A stretch of DNA of 13,973 bases from an uncultured Gemmatimonadota bacterium (GTDB taxonomy: Bacteria; Gemmatimonadota; Gemmatimonadetes; Gemmatimonadales; GWC2-71-9), in NCBI GenBank assembly GCA_913009915.1, contig CAJVYZ010000012.1, positions 1-13,973 on the forward strand. Reading direction: 5' to 3'. Position 1 is the stretch's first letter. Each line of letters opens with the position of its first letter. Below, piece after piece: positions 1 to 6,535 of the stretch. The notes under the pieces are model-generated. The model was not told where the DNA came from, searched no databases, and saw nothing but the letters and a program-made list of their open reading frames with translations. The position numbers and the translations under genes are program-made.

Positions 1-1
1 C

Positions 2-616
2 TCCCCGGGTCTTGCGGCCGAGGGGCTGGTCTGGATCGTCGACCCGCGCGACGGCACCACCAATTTCCTGCACCGGTACCCGATGTACGGCGGGTCGATC
101 GCGGCGGCGATCGACGGCGTGTTGCAGGCTGGTGTGGTGGTGGACGTAGCCCACGACGTCCACTACCATGCGTCACTCGGCGGGGGAGCTACCGCCAACG
201 GCCGGCCCATCCGGGTATCCGGGATCACCGACCCCGGGTACGCGTTGATCGGCACGGGGTTCCCCTTCAAGCAACCCCGGTGGCTCCCGGCCTACCAACG
301 GCAGTTCAACGCGATTCTGCCCCGGACGAGTGGCGTTCGCCGCACGGGCTCCGCCGCACTAGACCTTGCCGCCGTAGCCGCCGGGTGCTATGACGGATTC
401 TGGGAGCTGATGCTCGCCCCGTGGGACATCGCCGCGGGACTCCTCCTGGTGCGGGAGGCAGGTGGCGTGACAAGCAATGCGGCCGGGCAAGCCATCGCGG
501 TCGAGCACACGGCGGTCGTTGCCGGCAACGAGGCCATCCACGCCTGGCTGTTGGCCCAACTCGAGGCCGAGGGCGTTCCCGACGCGGTGGACCTTGCCGA
601 GGAGAGGCACACATGA
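2..616 (+). CDS. Inositol monophosphatase family protein, 5' truncated by window edge
   Basis: This is a Mg2+-dependent sugar-phosphate phosphatase of the IMPase/SuhB/FBPase fold, likely cytosolic; the family hydrolyses inositol-1-phosphate, histidinol phosphate or related phosphomonoesters. The frame is open from base 2, so the gene starts before the window. The first visible residues contain the metal-binding motif WIVDPRDGTTNF (visible residues 11-22, Asp14 and Asp17 as ligands). Motif B is APWDIAAGLLLVREAGG with Asp142, and before it comes the family segment RRTGSAALDLAAVAAG. About 204 residues are visible; the family is usually 250-270, so roughly 60 are missing, including the Glu-Glu metal motif. 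The internal ATG at 83 is not the start, because the first motif lies upstream of it. Its TGA overlaps the next gene's ATG by 4 bases, so the two are probably co-transcribed. The exact substrate cannot be read from sequence. Confidence 0.93.
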   Translation, partial: SPGLAAEGLVWIVDPRDGTTNFLHRYPMYGGSIAAAIDGVLQAGVVVDVAHDVHYHASLGGGATANGRPIRVSGITDPGYALIGTGFPFKQPRWLPAYQRQFNAILPRTSGVRRTGSAALDLAAVAAGCYDGFWELMLAPWDIAAGLLLVREAGGVTSNAAGQAIAVEHTAVVAGNEAIHAWLLAQLEAEGVPDAVDLAEERHT

Positions 617-1308
617 CCGATTCCCAGCCGGACATGGTACCCGGCACCGAGCTGTCTACCGGCCACTCACTCAAAGACTGGAGCGACGCCATTGCCGCCG
701 ACGCCCCCGTCCCCGGCGGCGGTGCCGCAGCGGCCATCGGGGCCTCCATCGCCGCATCGCTGGTGGCTATGTGCGCCCGGTTGACGTTGCGGCACGAGGA
801 GTATCGCCATCTCGAGGACACGTTCCAGGACATGGCATCCGAAGCCGATGCCCTGCGTGAAGACCTCGTCCTCCTGGCCGAAGAAGACGTCATGGCCTAT
901 GGCGCCGTGGCCCAGGCACGGGCGATTCCCCACACCGAGCATGACGAAGCCATCCTGCGGCTGGTCAACCTGAACGTGGCCCTCGTCGGGGCCGCGGAGG
1001 TCCAAATCGCCGTGCTGCGACTGGCGCAAATTACCGTCTCACTGGCGCGCGCCGCGGTCGAGCATGGCAACGTCCAGGTACGGCCGGACGCAGCAACGGC
1101 GGTCCTCCTGGCCGGAGCCGCGGCCCGGGCGGCCTGGGTCAACGTGCGATCGGACCTGGCACTGGTGCGTGAGGGCACCGGAGCCCAGGAGGCCCCGGGA
1201 GACATGAGCGACGAAAAGATTGCCGGGCTCCTGAAACAGGCCAGCCGACTGATCCAGGACGCGGAAATCGACGAGCGGGCCGTCCAGGCGCTGGTGGAGT
1301 GGCCGTGA
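613..1308 (+). CDS. Cyclodeaminase/cyclohydrolase family (FTCD_C-like) protein
   Basis: This 231-residue protein belongs to the formiminotransferase-cyclodeaminase C-terminal family, which includes methenyl-tetrahydrofolate cyclohydrolase FchA. Members act on formimino- or methenyl-THF in one-carbon metabolism in the cytosol. The sequence shows the hallmark PVPGGGAAAA (residues 32-40), an all-helical Ala-rich body, EDVMAYGAV near 91-99, and the late segment RPDAATAVLLAGAA followed by WVNVRSDL (about 157-182), matching the usual SDAG.AALL...NV layout. The ATG at 613 is preceded by a purine-rich GAGGAGAGG and overlaps the upstream stop as ATGA, so it is preferred over longer in-frame starts. 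There is no formiminotransferase domain, so a stand-alone cyclohydrolase or cyclodeaminase is expected; which of the two is not decidable here. The gene ends immediately before a G-rich repeat and converges on map. Confidence 0.88.
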   Translation: MTDSQPDMVPGTELSTGHSLKDWSDAIAADAPVPGGGAAAAIGASIAASLVAMCARLTLRHEEYRHLEDTFQDMASEADALREDLVLLAEEDVMAYGAVAQARAIPHTEHDEAILRLVNLNVALVGAAEVQIAVLRLAQITVSLARAAVEHGNVQVRPDAATAVLLAGAAARAAWVNVRSDLALVREGTGAQEAPGDMSDEKIAGLLKQASRLIQDAEIDERAVQALVEWP

Positions 1309-1309
1309 A

Positions 1310-1422
1310 GGGGCGTGGGGCGCGTAGGGCGTGGGGCGTGGGGGCCACGCATGCGTCTCCCGTACCGGTATCCGTTGACGCGTTCTTCCTACGCCCCACG
1401 CCCTACGCCCTACGCCCCATCC
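1310..1422. repeat. Inverted heptad-repeat arms between convergent genes (possible bidirectional terminator)
   Basis: The gap between the plus-strand cyclodeaminase gene and minus-strand map has two arms of 7-base repeats. The left arm is GTGGGGC-type: units at 1315-1321, 1324-1330, 1331-1337 and 1338-1344. The right arm is CCTACGC-type: 1388-1394, 1395-1401, 1402-1408, 1409-1415, then a degenerate unit. Bases 1322-1339 and 1391-1408 are a perfect 18-bp inverted repeat with a 51-base spacer. The spacer itself holds palindromes ACGCATGCGT (1347-1356), TACCGGTA (1363-1370) and ACGCGT (1378-1383). The right arm overlaps the map stop codon. A strong hairpin could end both transcripts, but there is no T-tract typical of an intrinsic terminator, so that role is inferred. 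Confidence 0.75.
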
Positions 1423-2174
1423 TCCACCATCGTCAAGATCCTCGGCTCGCCATCCGAGACGGCCACCGTGTGCTCGAAGTGGGCCGACAAGCGACCGTCG
1501 GCGGTGACCACGGTCCATTTATCGGGCAGCGTCTTGGTGGCGGGGTTGCCCTGGGTGATCATCGGCTCGATGGCGATGGTCATGCCTTCGACCAGCCGGC
1601 GGCCGCGTTTGGGTGAGCCGTAGTTGGGAATCTGCGGTTCCTCGTGGAACTGCTCGCCGATCCCGTGACCCACCAACTCTCGCACGACCCCGAACCCGGC
1701 AGCCTCGGCCACCTGCTGCACCGCGTGGCCGATGTCGCCGACATGGTTCCCGGCACGCGCCTGGGCGATCCCGGCCACCAGGGAGGCCTGGGTAACGTCG
1801 AGCAGCCGTTGGGTTTCCTGGGCGACCTCGCCGACCGCGATGGTGGTGGCCGAGTCCGCGTGGAGCCCGTCGAGGAACACGCCCACGTCCACGCTGATGA
1901 TGCTCCCCTCGTGCAGCATCCGCTTAGGGGACGGAATGCCGTGGACGATCTCCTCGTTGATCGATGTGCACAGCGTCTTGGGGAACCCGTACAGTCCCTT
2001 GAAAGAGGGCCGGGCGCCGGCGTGGCTCCGGATGAACTCCTCTGCCAGGTCGTCGAGATCCTCGGTCGACAGGCCGGGTCGAACCTGGCGCCGGATGAGA
2101 GCGAGCGTTCCCCCGACGATGCGCCCTGCCGCGGCCATGGTATCGATTTCTCGGGGTGACTTGATGGTGACCAT
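1410..2174 (-). CDS. map: Methionine aminopeptidase, type I
   Basis: MetAP removes the initiator methionine from nascent proteins at the ribosome after deformylation. The 254-residue protein has the complete pita-bread metallopeptidase set: metal ligands Asp96 (SVDVG), Asp107 (HADSA), His170 (GHGIG), Glu203 (IEPM) and Glu234 (FEHTV), plus substrate-side His78 (VHGIP) and His177 (FHEEPQIPNYG). There is no type II insert and no N-terminal zinc-finger extension, so it is the short type Ia/Ib-like form. The ATG at 2172-2174 directly abuts the adk TAG stop, which points to coupling with adk. The last codons and the TAG lie inside the heptad repeat at 1388-1422. In many bacteria infA, rpmJ, rpsM and rpsK follow map; here the cluster stops. 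Confidence 0.97.
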   Translation of the reverse strand: MVTIKSPREIDTMAAAGRIVGGTLALIRRQVRPGLSTEDLDDLAEEFIRSHAGARPSFKGLYGFPKTLCTSINEEIVHGIPSPKRMLHEGSIISVDVGVFLDGLHADSATTIAVGEVAQETQRLLDVTQASLVAGIAQARAGNHVGDIGHAVQQVAEAAGFGVVRELVGHGIGEQFHEEPQIPNYGSPKRGRRLVEGMTIAIEPMITQGNPATKTLPDKWTVVTADGRLSAHFEHTVAVSDGEPRILTMVEDGA

Positions 2175-2738
2175 CTAGCAACCGACCGCCTGGCACAGGC
2201 GCTCAAAGATCTGGTCGACGGCGCCGATGCCGTCGACGTGGTGCACGGTCTGGCGGTCCTGGTACCACGCCAGGACCGGAGCGGTTTGGCGCCGGTAGGT
2301 TTCGAGCCTGATCTTCACCGCTGCGGGATCGTCATCGGCCCGGCCTTCGCTCGAACGGCGCTTCTCCAGCCGGTCCAGGATCTCCTCGTCGGGCACGTCG
2401 AAGAAGACCACGTGGTCGAGCGTGCGCCCGGAAGCAGCCAGGATGGATGCCAAGCCTTCCGCCTGCGGAATGGTACGGACCACCCCGTCGAAGATGACCC
2501 CGCCCTCAGCCTCGGGTTTGGCCAGTTCATCCCCAACGACCCCGAGAATGATGTCGTCGCTGACGAGGTGCCCGGCCTCCATCACAGCCTTGGCTTCGAG
2601 CCCCAGCGGCGTTTGGCGCTTGACGGCATCACGCAGGAGATCCCCGGTGGCGAATTTCGGCAAGCCGAGCCGCTCGGCCAGCATGACTCCCTGGGTGCCT
2701 TTTCCGGCGCCCGGCGGTCCCAACAGGAGTATGTTCAT
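2175..2738 (-). CDS. adk: Adenylate kinase, short-LID form
   Basis: Adk interconverts ATP + AMP and 2 ADP in the cytosol. The 187-residue protein begins MNILLLG with the P-loop GPPGAGKGT (residues 7-15), followed by TGDLLRDAV (AMP-side Arg36). The LID is short: after Arg127-Arg128 comes SSEGRADDDPAAVKIRLETYRRQT with no four-Cys or extended insert, which explains the length below the usual 210-220. An oddity is DGVVRT at 84-89 where the family normally has DGFPRT; the arginine (Arg88) is kept. The ATG at 2738 is chosen because the P-loop lies 7 residues in, as usual; a longer frame from a TTG at 2762 would begin inside the terminator T-tract. A GAGGG lies about 10 bases upstream. It sits between secY and map, the common position. 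Confidence 0.96.
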   Translation of the reverse strand: MNILLLGPPGAGKGTQGVMLAERLGLPKFATGDLLRDAVKRQTPLGLEAKAVMEAGHLVSDDIILGVVGDELAKPEAEGGVIFDGVVRTIPQAEGLASILAASGRTLDHVVFFDVPDEEILDRLEKRRSSEGRADDDPAAVKIRLETYRRQTAPVLAWYQDRQTVHHVDGIGAVDQIFERLCQAVGC

Positions 2739-2753
2739 ACGCGTCGTTCCCTC

Positions 2754-2797
2754 AAGAAACAAATGGCGGTGGCGGAGTCTTGTCTCCCACCACCGCC
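2754..2797 (-). terminator. Intrinsic terminator/attenuator candidate between secY and adk
   Basis: Read on the minus strand, GGCGGTGG (2797-2790) pairs with CCACCGCC (2772-2765), and GGAG pairs with CTCC inside it, making an about 12-bp GC-rich stem with a small internal loop and an ACAAGA apex. It is followed at once by ATTTGTTTCTT (2764-2754), the T-rich tract expected of a Rho-independent terminator. It lies 16 bases before the adk ATG, so it should reduce transcription from secY into adk-map rather than end an unrelated unit. I see no clear promoter after it. Confidence 0.7.
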
Positions 2798-2804
2798 CGT
2801 CGTT

Positions 2805-2846
2805 TCAGCTGTCAGCTGTCAGCTGTCGGCTGTCGGCTGACAGCTG
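2805..2846. repeat. TCAGCTG heptad tandem array in the secY-adk gap
   Basis: Six consecutive 7-base units: TCAGCTG three times (2805-2825), TCGGCTG twice (2826-2839) and ACAGCTG (2840-2846). The ends form a perfect 11-bp inverted repeat (2806-2816 with 2836-2846), so the array can fold into a hairpin on either strand. It lies after the secY stop and just before the terminator hairpin on the transcript. It does not encode part of any gene I accept. Confidence 0.85.
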
Positions 2847-2865
2847 GAGCCCCCAAGGCCTCCCC

Positions 2866-4179
2866 CTACATGAACCGGGTCTGCCGCCCGCGGAACTTGA
2901 CCCGCCCCGACCGCATGAAGCCATCGTACTGGCGCAGCTGACGATGCTGCTCGATGCGCGCGATGGTGTCCAACAGGACGCCGACCACGATGAGCACCGA
3001 TGTGCCGCCGAACTGCGACTGAATCCCCAACTTGTTGGTGACGAAGATCGGCACCAGTGCTATCGCGGCCAGGAACAGGGCACCGGGTAGGGTTATCCGG
3101 CCCAGCACGCCGTCGATATAGTCCGCGGTGGCGGCCCCGGGCTTCACGCCCGGTATGAAACCGCCTTGCTTCTTCAGGTTCTCGGCCAGGTCGACGGAGT
3201 TAAAGATGATCGAGGTATAGAAGTAGGTGAACAGCACGATCATGACGGCGAACAGAATGGCGTAGGGGATGCTCCCCGGCACGAAGTAGTTGGCCACTTC
3301 CGTCAACATCTCGCTGTTGCTGAAGCTGGCCAGTGTCCCCGGAACGATGATCAGGGTTTGAGCGAAGATGATCGGCATTACGTTGGCCGTCAGCATCCGG
3401 ATGGGAATGAAGCTCTTGCGCCCTTCCTGGATGCGGCCGCGTCCCATGACTTTTCGGGGAATCTGTATGGGAATCCGACGGGCGGCGATTGTCATGGCCG
3501 TCACCGCAGCGATCGCCCCTACCAGCACGGCGAGGTACGTAAGGGCCGCGGCCAGCGATACGATGCCCTCGGTCACGAATCCGATCAGCTGCAGGGTGCC
3601 GGGCCACAGCCGTTCGAGAATCGAGAAGGTAATCAGCAAGCTGGCGCCGTTGCCGATGCCGTTTTCCGTAATCTGCTCACCCAGCCACATGACGAAGAGG
3701 GCGCCCGTCGTCAGCGTGACCACCATGATGAATCGGGAAGCGAAGCCTGGATTGGCCACGGCTCCTGGGATCGATTCGGTGAACAGCGCGTAAGTGTAGG
3801 ATTGGGACAACGCGATGAATACGGTGGTGTAGCGCGTCCACTGGGTGAGCTTCTTCCGTCCCTCCTCGTCCTTCTGCATCTTCCCGACCGAGGGAACCAC
3901 ACCGCCGGCCAGCTGGAAGATGATGGAGGCCGAGATGAACGGCATGATGCCCAGCGCGAACACGGTGGCGCGGGATAGCCCCCCGCCAAGCATGTCGTAC
4001 AGGCCGAAGAAGCCGGCCGCGGCCGAGTTGCGGATGAAATCGGACAGTGCCTGAACATTGACGCCCGGAGCGGCAATGTGGGCACCGATTCGGTACAGGA
4101 CAAGGGCAAGCAGCGTGAAGAGGAGTTTTTTCTTCAGCTCCGGATCCATCGCCATCGCCGGGCCCCGTGGTGCGGTCAC
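2866..4179 (-). CDS. secY: Protein translocase subunit SecY
   Basis: SecY is the channel-forming inner-membrane subunit of the SecYEG translocon for protein export and membrane insertion. The 437-residue product has about ten hydrophobic segments, starting with KKLLFTLLALVLYRIGAHI and the APGVN that follows it. Conserved features include TENGIGNGASLLI, the cytosolic loop around RKVMGRGRIQEGRK, the MPIIFAQTLI helix, and AENLKKQGGFIPGVKPG before the last helices. Length matches the family. The GTG at 4177-4179 overlaps the rplO TGA by 4 bases (GTGA) and has GAGGG just upstream. An ATG eight codons later (4155) is the main alternative and lacks a clear ribosome binding site. It is the last gene of the spc part before a terminator-like gap. 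Confidence 0.96.
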   Translation of the reverse strand: MTAPRGPAMAMDPELKKKLLFTLLALVLYRIGAHIAAPGVNVQALSDFIRNSAAAGFFGLYDMLGGGLSRATVFALGIMPFISASIIFQLAGGVVPSVGKMQKDEEGRKKLTQWTRYTTVFIALSQSYTYALFTESIPGAVANPGFASRFIMVVTLTTGALFVMWLGEQITENGIGNGASLLITFSILERLWPGTLQLIGFVTEGIVSLAAALTYLAVLVGAIAAVTAMTIAARRIPIQIPRKVMGRGRIQEGRKSFIPIRMLTANVMPIIFAQTLIIVPGTLASFSNSEMLTEVANYFVPGSIPYAILFAVMIVLFTYFYTSIIFNSVDLAENLKKQGGFIPGVKPGAATADYIDGVLGRITLPGALFLAAIALVPIFVTNKLGIQSQFGGTSVLIVVGVLLDTIARIEQHRQLRQYDGFMRSGRVKFRGRQTRFM

Positions 4180-4640
4180 TCGCCCTCGACCTTCCCGCCA
4201 GCCGCCTCGATCTTGGAACGGGCCGTGGCCGACAACGCCACGCCGGTCACCCGATAGGCCCGGTCTACATCACCGCTCCCGAGGATCTTGACCGGCGCGG
4301 CCCGCTTGCCGATGAGGCCGGCCGCGTAGAGTGCCGCCGGCGTGACGTCGGTGTCCGGCAACCGCTTGAGCTGCGCCACGTTCACGGCCTGGGCCGCCAC
4401 CCGGTTGGGATTCTTGAAGCCCCGTTTTGGCAGCCGCCGGTACATCGGCATCTGGCCGCCCTCGAATCCGGGGTTGGTGGCGCCGCCCGAACGTGACTTG
4501 TGCCCCTTATGCCCCCGGCCGGAGGTCTTGCCCACACCGGAGCCCGGACCGCGTCCGACGCGCTTCCGGTTGCGGGTGGACCCTTTCGGGGGCCGAAGCG
4601 TCGACAGGGTGACCGTGCTGGTCTCCTGGTTGTTGCCCAT
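4176..4640 (-). CDS. rplO: 50S ribosomal protein L15
   Basis: L15 is a late-assembling 50S protein whose extended basic N-terminus penetrates 23S rRNA. The 154-residue product shows the family signature: TLRPPKGSTRNRKRVGRGPGSG (near residues 13-34), then GKTSGRGHKGHKSRSGG, GFEGGQMPMYRRLPKRGF, and a globular C-terminal domain with VDRAYRVTGVALSATARSKIEAAGG. Length is typical (about 145-160). The ATG at 4638-4640 directly follows the rpmD TAA, with GAGGAG six bases upstream. It overlaps secY by 4 bases, the standard rpmD-rplO-secY arrangement. Nothing is unusual. Confidence 0.97.
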   Translation of the reverse strand: MGNNQETSTVTLSTLRPPKGSTRNRKRVGRGPGSGVGKTSGRGHKGHKSRSGGATNPGFEGGQMPMYRRLPKRGFKNPNRVAAQAVNVAQLKRLPDTDVTPAALYAAGLIGKRAAPVKILGSGDVDRAYRVTGVALSATARSKIEAAGGKVEGE

Positions 4641-4856
4641 TTATTTCTCCTCGACCGGCGTCACCTCGATGAGGTGTCGCACCTTGTTCAACATGCCCCG
4701 AATGGACGCCGTATCCCGGACTGTCACCGTGTGTTGGTGATGTCGCAGTCCCAGGGACCTGAGGGTCCGTCGCATGGTTTCGGAACGCCCGATGCCGGAA
4801 CGCACCTGCTTGACGGACAGCATCACCGGAGCATCGGCTTTCTTCGTCGTCGCCAC
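4641..4856 (-). CDS. rpmD: 50S ribosomal protein L30, GTG start
   Basis: L30 is a small 50S protein. The 71-residue product has the ferredoxin-like L30 core: LSVKQVRSGIGRSETMRRTL, then LGLRHHQHTVTVRDTASIRGMLNKVRHLIEV. The family is usually about 60 residues; the extra length is an N-terminal ATTKKADAPV stretch. The GTG at 4854-4856 is preferred because AGGAGG stands five bases upstream and the preceding rpsE TAA directly abuts it; starting at the ATG at 4823 would leave that site unused and trim close to the first strand. Immediate rplO neighbour downstream. Confidence 0.93.
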   Translation of the reverse strand: MATTKKADAPVMLSVKQVRSGIGRSETMRRTLRSLGLRHHQHTVTVRDTASIRGMLNKVRHLIEVTPVEEK

Positions 4857-5611
4857 TTAAACCTCCTGCCGCGGCCGATAGTCGATCTCGCTCACGTCGA
4901 TACCCCGTGCCCGAGCCACTTGCTGCACCGACACCAACCGTGTCAGCCCGTCCATCGTGGCTCTGACCATGTTGTGCGGATTGGTCGAGCCGAGGCACTT
5001 GGTCAGGATGTCGGTCACCCCGGCGCACTCGAGCACAGAGCGAACCGGGCCACCAGCGATGACGCCGGTCCCGGACGCCGCCGGCTTGAGGAGGACGCGC
5101 CCCGCGCCATGCTCCCCGATGATCTCGTGCGGAATAGTGGCCCCGGCACGAGGAATCTCGACCATGTTGCCCTTGGCCGCTTCCACCGCCTTGCGCACTG
5201 CCTCGGCGACCTGATTGGCCTTGCCAGTCGCCATGCCGACCTTGCCGTTGCCGTCTCCCACCGTCACCAGAGCGCTGAAGGAAAACCGGCGGCCACCCTT
5301 GACCACCCTGGCGACGCGGTTGATCGTCACCACGTTCTCGATCAGGTCGCTCCCCCGGTCACGGTCGCCACGATCACGGCGCGGCCCACCACGCCCCCCC
5401 CCCCTCGCCCACCACGGGCACCGCGGCGCTGCTCACCGGTGGGACGCCTCGTCGTGTCAGCCCGGCCAGCAGCGGCCCTATCCTGGGCCGGCGCCTCGAC
5501 CGGGGCCTTGGCGGGCGCTTCGGTGGGCGGTTCCGCGTTCGCTGCGGGGGGAGGGGTAGCCGGCGCCGTGTCCTGCTCAGGCGCGGGAGTCTTTTCCTGG
5601 TCTTCCGACAT
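4857..5611 (-). CDS. rpsE: 30S ribosomal protein S5 with N-terminal extension, interrupted by a frame change at G11
   Basis: S5 is a 30S protein needed for decoding accuracy and assembly. The core (in frame up to about 5404) shows [57 protein letters not shown] and [15 protein letters not shown]. Counted from the GTG at 5331-5333 it is 158 residues and lacks the usual lead-in (LIEN before VVTINRV is present in frame but has no start). The real start is the ATG at 5609-5611, which abuts the rplR TAG and has GGAG six bases upstream. That frame encodes an Ala/Pro/Glu-rich, then Arg/Gly-rich extension of about 70 residues and reaches a run of 11 G (5394-5404). One extra G joins it to the core as [21 protein letters not shown]. 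Without a shift it stops at 5342. The cause may be sequencing error, mutation, or slippage. Confidence 0.85.
5394..5404 (-). other. G11 homopolymer at the rpsE frame junction
   Basis: On the coding strand, CGA is followed by eleven G and then CGT GGT GGG. Upstream codons read RGARGGR in the frame starting at 5611; the S5 core is in the frame one base back. A run of 12 G (or 9) gives one continuous S5. In the given sequence a minus-one shift inside this run is required. Confidence 0.9.
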
Positions 5612-5983
5612 CTAGAACTCCAATCCACCCGCGCGCGCACCGTCGGCGACGGCCTGCACGCGTCCATGGTAGCGGTAACCTGCGCGATCGAATACCACCG
5701 AACTTATTCCGGCGGCTTTGGCCTTGGTGGCCAGGGCCTCGCCCACTGCCTTGGCCCGGCCCACCTTGCCACCATCCTTGGCCACAACGCTTTCGCTTCG
5801 GTCGCTCACCCCCATGAGGGTGACGCCTCGCGTGTCGTCGACCAACTGGGCATACATGTACTTGAGCGACCGGAATACCACCAACCGCGGTCGATCCGCT
5901 GTCCCTTGCACCTTCTTGCGTACGCGCAGGTGCCGGCGATACCGCTGCTCTGCGCGAGTCTTGGGCGCGTGAATCCGACGCAT
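5612..5983 (-). CDS. rplR: 50S ribosomal protein L18
   Basis: L18 binds 5S rRNA and anchors the central protuberance of the 50S subunit. The 123-residue product has a basic N-terminus (RAEQRYRRHLRVRKKVQGT), then RPRLVVFRSLKYMYAQLVDD and the C-terminal KAAGISSVVFDRAGYRYHGRVQAVADGAR followed by GLEF, all canonical. Length is normal (about 117-122). The ATG at 5981-5983 lies two bases after the rplF TAG. The TAG stop abuts the rpsE ATG. Confidence 0.97.
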   Translation of the reverse strand: MRRIHAPKTRAEQRYRRHLRVRKKVQGTADRPRLVVFRSLKYMYAQLVDDTRGVTLMGVSDRSESVVAKDGGKVGRAKAVGEALATKAKAAGISSVVFDRAGYRYHGRVQAVADGARAGGLEF

Positions 5984-5985
5984 GT

Positions 5986-6525
5986 CTACTTCGCTCCTGT
6001 CTTGCCGGCCTTGCGGCGTACCTGTTCGCCCCGGTAACGGATGCCCTTGCCCTTGTAGGGTTCGGGGGGCCGGACGGACCGGATCTCGGCCGCCGCCTGT
6101 CCCACGGTTTCCTTGTCGGCCCCAGCGACGTGGACGATGGTCGTCCCCTCGACCGAGAGGGTGACGCCCTCGGGTGCCTTGTAGTCGACCGTGTGCGAGT
6201 ACCCCACGTTCAAGGTGATGCCAAACGGCTTCGACTCCGCCCGATACCCGACACCCTGGATCTCCAGCGTCTTGGTGAATCCGGTGTGTACACCCTCAAC
6301 CATGTTGGCCACCAGAGATCGAGTGAGACCATGCAAGGCCTTGTGGCGTGGCGTGTCGGAGGGTCGGGCCACGACGAGGAGGTCATCGGAAATGGTGACG
6401 ATCATTTCCGGCGACAAGTCCCGTTGCAACTCACCCTTGGGCCCCTTGACCGTGATATGCGAGCCCTCGAGGTCGATCGAGACGCCCTGGGGGATTGGCA
6501 CCGGCTGGTTTCCAATGCGTGACAT
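5986..6525 (-). CDS. rplF: 50S ribosomal protein L6
   Basis: L6 binds 23S rRNA near the sarcin-ricin loop and the factor-binding region. The 179-residue product has the two tandem related domains of the family: residues about 1-80 starting MSRIGNQPVPIPQGV, then about 85-170 with GVGYRAESKPFGITLNVGYSH and the signature PEPYKGKGIRYRGE, ending in a basic tail. Length equals the usual 177-180. The ATG at 6523-6525 follows rpsH by ten bases, with AGGGGG upstream. Confidence 0.97.
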   Translation of the reverse strand: MSRIGNQPVPIPQGVSIDLEGSHITVKGPKGELQRDLSPEMIVTISDDLLVVARPSDTPRHKALHGLTRSLVANMVEGVHTGFTKTLEIQGVGYRAESKPFGITLNVGYSHTVDYKAPEGVTLSVEGTTIVHVAGADKETVGQAAAEIRSVRPPEPYKGKGIRYRGEQVRRKAGKTGAK

Positions 6526-6535
6526 GGCCGTCCCC

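Noticed and set aside
2805..2846. CRISPR-like array
   Set aside because: Units are 7 bases with no spacers; it is a plain tandem repeat.
2798..2865. Promoter for adk-map, from CTGACA resemblances to a -35 box
   Set aside because: The CTGACA matches come from the heptad repeat and no -10 box stands at a suitable distance.
5342..5611. The 89-codon frame as an independent small gene
   Set aside because: Its end matches nothing, while its Arg/Gly run leads directly into the in-frame S5 lead-in once the G-run is corrected; it is better read as the S5 N-terminus.
4500..5615. Plus-strand open frame (371 codons) opposite rplO-rpsE
   Set aside because: Antisense shadow of real genes with a low-complexity product and no ribosome binding site.
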